This document shows positions 40,901 through 52,900 of a stretch of 64,000 bases of DNA, in pieces; positions within the stretch are counted from its first letter, which is position 1, and each line of letters starts with the position of its first letter. Origin of the DNA: Mesostigma viride (lineage: Eukaryota > Streptophyta > Mesostigmatophyceae > Mesostigmatales > Mesostigmataceae); contig RPFO01000891.1 of the NCBI GenBank assembly GCA_009746045.1, positions 1,014,404 to 1,078,403 of the forward strand, in the 5' to 3' direction. Position numbers and translations under genes: made by a program. The notes under the pieces were generated by a model. The model had not been told where the DNA came from. It saw nothing but the letters and a program-made list of their open reading frames with translations, and made no database searches.

Positions 40901-43900
40901 AATCATTGTATTGAACTCCATCACGGTCCCTAGACGCACCGTGATGTTGGACTCCTGCGAGATGTACTGCGTGTTGTCCATCCGGTTGTCCCACAGCGGG
41001 TGCTCCTTGTCGATGCCCATCATGCCCTGCACCACCGACAGCTTGCTCTCGCTGGATATCCATCGATGGGGCGTGGCATGGATGATGTCATGCCATGAAA
41101 CACGGTCGTAACGGACACACGCAGCACGGCGTGGCGGTGGGAGGGTCGGGGTGAGGGCAAAGAGGGCGGCATGGAGGGCTATAAGAGGGGGGATGCCACC
41201 CAGGAGCCCAGATCAACATGCCGAAAGCTGGCTACATGCTTGAGCTATTGTACCAGCTGGATAGACGCTATAGCGGGCATATGAGCCAAAACGACATAAT
41301 ACAACAAGCCAAACCGTTATACCTGCCAAACCTAGTTATACATCAAACAGTTCCATGGCAGCAGACTGGACTTACTATCCCACAGCTGCCGAGAAATGGC
41401 CACAATACAACCATGAGATTCCGAGTACCCTGTGCTAGTCCTGTCCATTCGCATCTCATACTGCCCGCCTCCAGTCGGCTTTCTACCCCACACCTTCAGA
41501 ATCCTTATCTACACTAGCCCTCTACCCCGCACCTTCAGAATCCTTATCTACACCAGCCATCTACCCCACACCTTCAGAATCCTTATCTACACTAGCCCTC
41601 TACCCCACACCATCAGAATCCTTATCTACACTACCCCTCTACCCCACACCTTCAGAATCCTTATCTACACTAGCCCTCTTCACGCCTACGATCCCGTGCA
41701 CCCATGATCAAACTCATAGAAAAGCCTTTTCCATCATCACCCTTCCCCTGGCTCCCCGTCCTGCACCGCCACTCAGCCCTCCGCACTGTCCCTCCTGCCC
41801 CTCCTGCCCCTGCCACCCTCGTACCCTGGCTGCCGCTACTGTACCTGCTTCCCGCGTACGATGCTGTCATCCCCTCGTACGACGCTGCCATCGTTTCTGT
41901 CGGTCTCACTTTTTGTGCAGCGCACACACACCTAATCCACTCACGGGAGCCCTTGTTGCCAGAGAAAACAAACATCAACGTCCGTCAATACTTACATCTG
42001 TTCATGCAGCGCTAGTGTCCATACCACCCTATTATCTATGCCCTACCACCCTATGCCTCTTCCAAACCACCCTGTGCCTCCTCCCTACCACCCTACTGTC
42101 TAATCCACACCACCCGATGACTCCCGCTACTGCGCGCCCGACTCACGGCAGCTTGCGGCCAAAGGAGAGGTGGTGGACCAGGTGGGACACGTTCATCGAC
42201 GAATAGTCAAAGGAGAAGCCGTGCGCGTGCGCTGAGATGTGCATGTTCCCTGGGACCTGGCGGCCGCAACGACAAGGACAAGGACACGCGAAAAGAGCAG
42301 TGAGAGCACCGCCGAACCACGATACAAGCAGCAACCGTGGAAGCAGTGATGACGATGATGTGGCCATGAGAAGTTAGTAGGGGGCTCTGCTAGGAGAACA
42401 TGGTTAAGTTAACTAGGAGAAGGGGCCGCCCTCGCGAAGCCTAGAATGCAAAGGAAACATACATGAAGCATGGCAGTATCAACGAAAAACAGGAAAAAGA
42501 ATGCAATAAAAAGAGACTGCAAGAAGCGTTAAGCTAGGCAGCCACTTGCTAGGTTGCGCTGTGACGATATGAGCAGCGGGCAGAGTGTAAAAAGGACATG
42601 TTCGTGATGCCAGCGAATAATCAATCATCCCGTAGGCTGCGTCAAACAAGGGTGTTGCACGGCCAGCAATACACTTGGCACAGCAGCTAGGCAGCATGGA
42701 TGGTCCAGCCATGGAAAAGTCAGCACCGTGTCAGCCTCCGCACCATGTTAGCCTCCGTGGGCCCCTGGCATCATCTAGCAGCACAAGTCTCCAGCCACCC
42801 AACGGTTGCATGGCTTGCCTAGCCGTGTGGCCATCATGAAGCGGGCAATGGCAGCCACGCACGCGCACATGTTGGGGTGCACGCCTCGCACGCCCCTGGA
42901 CGCAGGCATTTGCGCAGATTCAAGACCGTATTGGGCCACGCAAGCACATCATGCCCATGCTCTGACAATGGGAACACTCGCGAAGAATGACAGCACAAAA
43001 GATGCCGATAAAGCGCCTACCGGAAAGCACACCCACTGACCAAAGCATGCTCAAGACACACCAACACACACACAGACACGCATGCATAAAAGACCTAGGT
43101 GCACACAGGCAAGCTTCCCACGCTCAAGCCACACCTACCTTCTTGACGAGCACAAACCCCTCCATCGCGCAACCAGCGCCTGTTGTGATGCGCTCCAGGT
43201 TGGGCACCTCGCGCGTGATGCGGCGGTCGGTCATGTCGATGACTTGCGCAGGGACCAGGTCCATCGCAAACTGGGGACGGACAGACAGACAGAGAAACAT
43301 GCAAACAAGCCCGGGGGGATGGGGGGGACGGAGGTGGGGAGGAGAAGGGGGAAGGAGGGGGGGAGGAGAGGGGGGAAGGGGGGCGGGAGGATAAGGTGGG
43401 ATGAGGGGCGGGGGGGATGTAGGATATCATGCCAAATGAGAAGCCATACGGGAAGGGTAAAGAAAATCCTTGTGGATGAGGTGGTAATAGTTAACCACAG
43501 TTGGAGAGGGCGAGATAAGGTGGGAACAATGAGATGGGGAGGGCGAGAACCGGGGTCGGTGGTGGCGGCATGGAAAGGGCAGGGAGGCAGGGTAGCGCAC
43601 ATGCGCTTCAGTATATGTGTGACAGGTGTCGACGGGGGAAGCTTTCAATGATGGGGGGGACGGAGAAGGGGAGGATGGAATGATTGAATCGTGGTGGAAG
43701 AGTATGTTAGGGAGGGGGGGGGGGGGGAGGGAAGGAGAAAAAGATGGGGAGAACAGCACCCCTAGCAACTATTGACAAGTCACAGCATGGGAACCGTCAT
43801 AATGAGGTTGCGAATCTTCCACATAGATCTAAGAGGCACCAGCATAAGGTCAAGGTGGGCAGCCAACATCCGTCACCCTGCCCTTCACCCACCTGTACCC

Positions 43901-46900
43901 AGCCTTGCACCCGCCTTCACCAGATCCTCCCCCGACCTCTACCCAGACTTCATCTTCCGCCACCTTGCCCTCATTTTCAACAGGTCCTCCCCCCACCTCT
44001 ACCAAAGCCTGGCAGCTAGAAGCCCTGCCCTCACCCTCACCAGGTCTTCCCCCCACCTTTACCAGGGCCTGCAACCACCTTTACGGCCCGGCTTGTACCC
44101 ATCGCTACACACACGGAAGCGGCGGTAAGGCCTCGCACCCACCTTCACCAGGTCCTCCACCGTGCGCTGGCCGTAGTAGGACTCGTGTTCGTGGTGGGCA
44201 CCGTGTTGGCTGCACACAGCAAACACGCACAAAGGGTTGTTGCATTTAAGACACGAAAGGGTCATTAGTAGAAAGGTAAGGCTTGGTTCGGTTCAGTCGG
44301 TATAAAGCGAGCCATATGAGAAACCAGGTAAGGATGACACGGCACAGTGGCAGTTTTAGAGGGTACCCCAGAGTGGCCTAATCACCCACAACCCATGCGT
44401 CCAAGGCAAGCGAGGCGTGCGGCATGGCAGATGACTAAGGCAGTGAGCTATGCCACCAAGATGGGCTTAGGGCGATAGAATTCCATGTCTCTTTCAACAC
44501 CTTCACGCATACCTGCAGGAGGGCAAGAGACCAGTGCCGCCGGCACTCTACCTCTACTTACCTAGCAGGGAAACCAGTGACACCATCACTCTACCTCTAC
44601 CCACCAAGCTGGGGAACCAGTGCCACCACCACTCTTTCTGTACCTGATTCTCGCTGGGAAGCACCACACAGGGTGCACCACGTCCCGTCCCGTCCCTTGC
44701 GCGCTGTATCAAATAATGTGTCCCTTGCTCACTTGATTACACAGTTTGCCTTTGAAAGCCTTCACAAAGGCGGCACAAAGGCGGCAGGGACCGCCTAAAC
44801 AGCTCGTTGCTGTCGGGCAACAGCGGGCAGTCGGAGCTGTTTTCAGGCCATCTAACCTTTGATACTGCACCGGGGCCATGTGAGGTGCGGGCATCATCCC
44901 ATCCCTAAGCTCACCTCCATGACACCAACGTCCGGTACGTGCCCCCCCCACCTTCCGCACATGAATGCGCCCCACCTGCCGCACACTAGTTCCCCCCACC
45001 TACCGCACGTCATTGCCCTGCCGGAACACCCGGATGGAGGGGAAGCCCTGCACGTGGTGCCTGCAGGCAGAGAGCAGGGCGAGGGGAAGCAGGCACAGCC
45101 AAGAAAAACAGGGATGTGAGGGGCATGGGATGTAAGCAATCACACGGAGTGAGGAGCACGGGAGGGGGGCGGGGGGGGGCCAGGGCTATGGAGACCTTAA
45201 TTCATTCCTTCATATGTGGAGGGCGATTTGCGTTGTACAGCCACGAACAAACGTGCAAAAAAATGAACAAAGGCGAGAATCCACACTGCTACAACGTGAG
45301 GGTCGAACCAGCATGACCGAAGTGCTCAGAAACAAATTGCGAGGGAAGCAACTTTTATAAAACAAACACATGCACCGCTCGAGAAGTGGACTAACCCCAG
45401 TGGCATGCGCCATGCGATGCAAGACATGACTGCAGAGTACGAAATCTGCCCAAACCACGCAGGCCCCTACCGCGGCAGAGCACATCAACAGGCAATCACA
45501 TGCGTATTGCCCCAAGGGAATCCAAGCATCTTCCCTGACTACGCCGCGCCCCTTAGCTGCGGCATGGACCTCGATTTACGCATTGATTTTCTCATCTCTA
45601 GGCAAACTCTTGTATGCACACACCGAGGACACCCAAGTACCTGCGGCAGAGCAGCAGATCGGCCGTGCAGTCCACTTTGGCAAGTTTGACCTTGCCGTCC
45701 GCGTTCAGGCTGGTAGCAAACAAGAGGTTAAGCAAGGGCCCGATACGAGGCAGAGCCAATTATTAGGCTGGTGGCAAAGGAGTGACGTAACCAGCAGTGA
45801 AACAAACCATTTCAACAAGCGTGCGGTGCAAGGCAACGGCGGCAATGCAAGACCCTCGATGCAGGCGGACGATGCACGCGGCAGCGACCAGGGGACTGAA
45901 CGGCAGGCGGGTCAACGAACGTAACTAGGTAAAAAAATGTTACTAGGCTTTGTGGATGCTGCCCGCTGCCCTAGAATAAAACACAAGCCCCATATGAGTG
46001 AAGGGAAGGTGGTCCGATACGGCCAGAAGAGGCGGATGCTGCAGCGACCAGGGAACAGTTTCACACGCACGGCGACCCGATGACCAAAACAAATGGCTGT
46101 GTGCCCCGCCCTGCGTGGCCGCCCTGCGTGGACACCCCGCCCTCAGTGCATGCACATGATCCTTAAGAATAAACACTTAAAGGAGAGTATGGCCTGCCCC
46201 TTTGCACACACTGCAAAGGATAGCACCATCGCACACCTGTACTACATCTATACGACATCTATAGCACATCCATCGCACACCTACAGCACGCCTATAGCAT
46301 GCCTATAGCACGCCCACAGCACGCCTATACCACGCCTAAACCACGCCTATAGCACATCCATAGCACATCTATAACACATCTATAGCACAGCTATAACACG
46401 TATATAGCACACCTATTTATAGCACGTATATATAACACGCACATAGCACGCCTATAGCATGCCTATCGCACGTCGATAGCACAGCAGGCAGCAGCGCAGG
46501 TCACGGAGGGCGGGATGGGGCAAGCAGGGATCACGAGGGGAGTGGGAAGGATGGGAAGGATGCCGGGAACCAGGTACGCCAGAGCGTGCCCAAAACCAAT
46601 CAACCAACATACAACAACACAAGCCAAGGCTTTGCTAGGCCTACCTCATGTAAAGGGGACGCTATAGTTCTCGGCGATTGGTCAGGCAAAGCAGGCAAGG
46701 CCCTAACCTAATAGCCCCACGGTGCACCACATAAACCCTCCTAAACTTAAACTCCTGTTGCTAGTGACCAGCTAAATCCAACCGGGCTGCCAAAAATTGG
46801 CAACAACCATGAGTGCTCAGGACAAGACTAGCAGTGACCGTACACCGAGACTTGCTATCCCCATGTATTAATCTAATGGCAGGCAAGAACATCAGTGGCA

Positions 46901-49900
46901 CCATACAAGCGTGAGAGACGCGGCTTAGCGAGCGTGCCATTGCATAAATTTATTTATCACGGTTAATTTAAAAACTTGTAACATCACTCACTTCTTATCC
47001 ACCGTCGACGCAGCCTCCTCCCAGATGGGAGCCTGCGGTAAGCCAGCACCCAGATGCACAAGTGCATTTACGTAGGGGAACGTACCAAGTTTAGGTCGCG
47101 AAACAAATGTTACATGCAAGGTTTTCGCAAACACAGGCATCCCTGGTGCCAAACAACCACATCCTGTTGCGATTCTTGCAACACATGCATAAAAGAGACA
47201 GCCTGTGTGTGTGCTGCATGGGAGGCAATCATGGGAAACAATGATTATGACATTATGACATTAACAGCGGTTCACGGGCGGGAGACAGTAAACACTGGAT
47301 GGGAGCAGCAATCACTGCGGGGCACAGCAATCACGGGCGGGGGGCAGCAATCACTGGCGGGGGACAGCAATCACTGGCGGGGCACAGCAATCACTGGCGG
47401 GGGACAGCAATCACTGGCGGGGCACAGCAATCACTGGCGGGGGACAGCAATCACTGGCGGGGGACAGCAATCACTGGCGGGGGACAGCAATCACTGGCGG
47501 GGGACAGCAATCACTGGCGGGGGACAGCAATCACTGGCGGGGGACAGCAATCACTGGCGGGGGACAGCAATCACTGGCGGGGGACAGCAATCACTGGCGG
47601 GGGACAGCAATCACTGGCGGGGGACAGCAATCACTGGCGGGGGACAGCAATCACTGGCGGGGGACAGCAATCACTGGCGGGGGACAGCAATCACTGGCGG
47701 GGGACAGCAATCACTGGCGGGGGACAGCAATCACTGGCGGGGGCAGCAATCACTGGCGGGGGCAGCAATCACTGGCGGGGGACAGCAATCACTGGCGGGG
47801 GACAGCAATCACTGGCGGGGGACAGCAATCACTGGCGGGGGACAGCAATCACTGGCGGGGGACAGCAATCACTGGCGGGGGACAGCAATCACTGGCGGGG
47901 GACAGCAATCACTGGCGGGGGACAGCAATCACTGGCGGGGGACAGCAATCACTGGCGGGGGACAGCAATCACTGGCGGGGGGCAGCAATCACTGGCGGGA
48001 GACAGCAATCACTGGCGGGAGACAGCAATCACTGGCGGGGGACAGCAATCACTGGCGGGGGACAGCAATCACTGGCGGGGGCAGCAATCACTGGCGGGGG
48101 ACAGCAATCACTGGCGGGGGACAGCAATCACTGGCGGGGGACAGCAATCACTGGCGGGGGACAGCAATCACTGGCGGGGGCAGCAATCACTGGCGGGGGA
48201 CAGCAATCACTGGCGGGGGACAGCAATCACTGGCGGGGGACAGCAATCACTGGCGGGGGACAGCAATCACTGGCGGGGGACAGCAATCACTGGCGGGGGA
48301 CAGTAATCACTGGCGGGGGACAGCAATCACTGGCGGGGCACAGCAATCACTGGCGGGGCACAGCAATCACTGGCGGGGCACAGCAATCACTGGCGGGGGA
48401 CAGCAATCACTGGCGGGGGACAGCAATCACTGGCGGGGGCAGCAATCACTGGCGGGGGCAGCAATCACTGGCGGGGGACAGCAATCACTGGCGGGGGACA
48501 GCAATCACTGGCGGGGGACAGCAATCACTGGCGGGGGACAGCAATCACTGGCGGGGGACAGCAATCACTGGCGGGGGACAGCAATCACTGGCGGGGGACA
48601 GCAATCACTGGCGGGGGACAGCAATCACTGGCGGGGGACAGCAATCACTGGCGGGGGACAGCAATCACTGGCGGGGGACAGCAATCACTGGCGGGGGACA
48701 GCAATCACTGGCGGGGGCAGCAATCACTGGCGGGGGACAGCAATCACTGGCGGGGGACAGCAATCACTGGCGGGGGACAGCAATCACTGGCGGGGGACAG
48801 CAATCACTGGCGGGGGACAGCAATCACTGGCGGGGGACAGCAATCACTGGCGGGGGACAGCAATCACTGGCGGGGGACAGCAATCACTGGCGGGGGACAG
48901 CAATCACTGGCGGGGGCAGCAATCACTGGCGGGGGACAGCAATCACTGGCGGGGGACAGCAATCACTGGCGGGGGACAGCAATCACTGGCGGGGGACAGC
49001 AATCACTGGCGGGGGACAGCAATCACTGGCGGGGGACAGCAATCACTGGCGGGGGCAGCAATCACTGGCGGGGGGCAGCAATCACTGGCGGGGGACAGCA
49101 ATCACTGGCGGGGGACAGCAATCACTGGCGGGGGCAGCAATCACTGGCGGGGGACAGCAATCACTGGCGGGGGACAGCAATCACTGGCGGGGGCAGCAAT
49201 CACTGGCGGGGGACAGCAATCACTGGCGGGGGCAGCAATCACTGGCGGGGGACAGCAATCACTGGCGGGGGACAGCAATCACTGGCGGGGGACAGCAATC
49301 ACTGGCGGGGGACAGCAATCACTGGCGGGGGACAGCAATCACTGGCGGGGGCAGCAATCACTGGCGGGGGACAGCAATCACTGGCGGGGGACAGCAATCA
49401 CTGGCGGGGGACAGCAATCACTGGCGGGGGACAGCAATCACTGGCGGGGGCAGCAATCACTGGCGGGGGACAGCAATCACTGGCGGGGGACAGCAATCAC
49501 TGGCGGGGGGCAGCAATCACTGGCGGGGGACAGCAATCACTGGCGGGGGACAGCAATCACTGGCGGGGGACAGCAATCACTGGCGGGGGACAGCAATCAC
49601 TGGCGGGGGCAGCAATCACTGGCGGGGGACAGCAATCACTGGCGGGGGACAGCAATCACTGGCGGGGGACAGCAATCACTGGCGGGGGACAGCAATCACT
49701 GGCGGGGGACAGCAATCACTGGCGGGGGACAGCAATCACTGGCGGGGGACAGCAATCACTGGCGGGGGCAGCAATCACTGGCGGGGGCAGCAATCACTGG
49801 CGGGGGACAGCAATCACTGGCGGGGGACAGCAATCACTGGCGGGGGACAGCAATCACTGGCGGGGGACAGCAATCACTGGCGGGGGCAGCAATCACTGGC

Positions 49901-52900
49901 GGGGGACAGCAATCACTGGCGGGGGACAGCAATCACTGGCGGGGGCAGCAATCACTGGCGGGGGACAGCAATCACTGGCGGGGGCAGCAATCACTGGCGG
50001 GGGACAGCAATCACTGGCGGGGGACAGCAATCACTGGCGGGGGACAGCAATCACTGGCGGGGGACAGCAATCACTGGCGGGGGACAGCAATCACTGGCGG
50101 GGCACAGCAATCACTGGCGGGGGACAGCAATCACTGGCGGGGCACAGCAATCACTGGCGGGGGACAGCAATCACTGGCGGGGGACAGCAATCACTGGCGG
50201 GGCACAGCAATCACTGGCGGGGGACAGCAATCACTGGCGGGGCACAGCAATCACTGGCGGGGGGCAGCAATCACTGGCGGGGGCAGCAATCACTGGCGGG
50301 GGACAGCAATCACTGGCGGGGGACAGCAATCACTGGCGGGGGACAGCAATCACTGGCGGGGGCAGCAATCACTGGCGGGGGACAGCAATCACTGGCGGGG
50401 GACAGCAATCACTGGCGGGGGGCAGCAATCACTGGCGGGGGACAGCAATCACTGGCGGGGGCAGCAATCACTGGCGGGGGACAGCAATCACTGGCGGGGG
50501 ACAGCAATCACTGGCGGGGGACAGCAATCACTGGCGGGGGACAGCAATCACTGGCGGGGGACAGCAATCACTGGCGGGGGACAGCAATCACTGGCGGGGG
50601 ACAGCAATCACTGGCGGGGGACAGCAATCACTGGCGGGGGACAGCAATCACTGGCGGGGGACAGCAATCACTGGCGGGGGACAGCAATCACTGGCGGGGG
50701 CAGCAATCACTGGCGGGGGACAGCAATCACTGGCGGGGGACAGCAATCACTGGCGGGGGACAGCAATCACTGGCGGGGGACAGCAATCACTGGCGGGAGA
50801 CAGCAATCACTGGCGGGGGACAGCAATCACTGGCGGGGGACAGCAATCACTGGCGGGGGACAGCAATCACTGGCGGGGGACAGCAATCACTGGCGGGGGA
50901 CAGCAATCACTGGCGGGGGCAGCAATCACTGGCGGGGGGCAGCAATCACTGGCGGGGGACAGCAATCACTGGCGGGGGACAGCAATCACTGGCGGGGGAC
51001 AGCAATCACTGGCGGGGGACAGCAATCACTGGCGGGGGACAGCAATCACTGGCGGGGGACAGCAATCACTGGCGGGGGACAGCAATCACTGGCGGGGGAC
51101 AGTAATCACTGGCGGGGGACAGCAATCACTGGCGGGGGACAGCAATCACTGGCGGGGGCAGCAATCACTGGCGGGGGACAGCAATCACTGGCGGGGGACA
51201 GCAATCACTGGCGGGGGACAGCAATCACTGGCGGGGGACAGCAATCACTGGCGGGGGACAGCAATCACTGGCGGGGGACAGCAATCACTGGCGGGGGACA
51301 GCAATCACTGGCGGGGGACAGCAATCACTGGCGGGGGACAGCAATCACTGGCGGGGGACAGCAATCACTGGCGGGGGCAGCAATCACTGGCGGGGGACAG
51401 CAATCACTGGCGGGGGACAGCAATCACTGGCGGGGGCAGCAATCACTGGCGGGGGACAGCAATCACTGGCGGGGGCAGCAATCACTGGCGGGGGACAGCA
51501 ATCACTGGCGGGGGACAGCAATCACTGGCGGGGGACAGCAATCACTGGCGGGGGACAGCAATCACTGGCGGGGGACAGCAATCACTGGCGGGGGACAGCA
51601 ATCACTGGCGGGGGACAGCAATCACTGGCGGGGGCAGCAATCACTGGCGGGGGACAGCAATCACTGGCGGGGGACAGCAATCACTGGCGGGGGACAGCAA
51701 TCACTGGCGGGGGACAGCAATCACTGGCGGGGCACAGCAATCACTGGCGGGGGACAGCAATCACTGGCGGGGGACAGCAATCACTGGCGGGGGACAGCAA
51801 TCACTGGCGGGGCACAGCAATCACTGGCGGGGGACAGCAATCACTGGCGGGGGACAGCAATCACTGGCGGGGCACAGCAATCACTGGCGGGGGACAGCAA
51901 TCACTGGCGGGGGCAGCAATCACTGGCGGGGGACAGCAATCACTGGCGTGGGACAGCAATCACTGGCGGGGGCAGCAATCACTGGCGGGGCACAGCAATC
52001 ACTGGCGGGGGACAGCAATCACTGGCGGGGGCAGCAATCACTGGCGGGGGACAGCAATCACTGGCGGGGGACAGCAATCACTGGCGGGGGACAGCAATCA
52101 CTGGCGGGGGACAGCAATCACTGGCGGGGGACAGCAATCACTGGCGGGGGACAGCAATCACTGGCGGGGACAGCAATCACTGGCGGGGGACAGCAATCAC
52201 TGGCGGGGGACAGCAATCACTGGCGGGGCACAGCAATCACTGGCGGGGGACAGCAATCACTGGCGGGGGGCAGCAATCACTGGCGGGGGACAGCAATCAC
52301 TGGCGGGGGACAGCAATCACTGGCGGGGGACAGCAATCACTGGCGGGGGACAGCAATCACTGGCGGGGCACAGCAATCACTGGCGGGGGACAGCAATCAC
52401 TGGCGGGGGACAGCAATCACTGGCGGGGGACAGCAATCACTGGCGGGGGCAGCAATCACTGGCGGGGGACAGCAATCACTGGCGGGGGACAGCAATCACT
52501 GGCGGGGGACAGCAATCACTGGCGGGGGACAGCAATCACTGGCGGGGGACAGCAATCACTGGCGGGGGACAGCAATCACTGGCGGGGGACAGCAATCACT
52601 GGCGGGGGACAGCAATCACTGGCGGGGGGCAGCAATCACTGGCGGGGGACAGCAATCACTGGCGGGGCACAGCAATCACTGGCGGGGGACAGCAATCACT
52701 GGCGGGGGGCAGCAATCACTGGCGGGGGACAGCAATCACTGGCGGGGGGCAGCAATCACTGGCGGGGGACAGCAATCACTGGCGGGGGACAGCAATCACT
52801 GGCGGGGGGCAGCAATCACGACCGACAACATGTTCCTTGGGGCCCCGGGAACTGGCAGACGCAGAACGCGAGACATTTCGAGCAACCAACACCACAGAGC

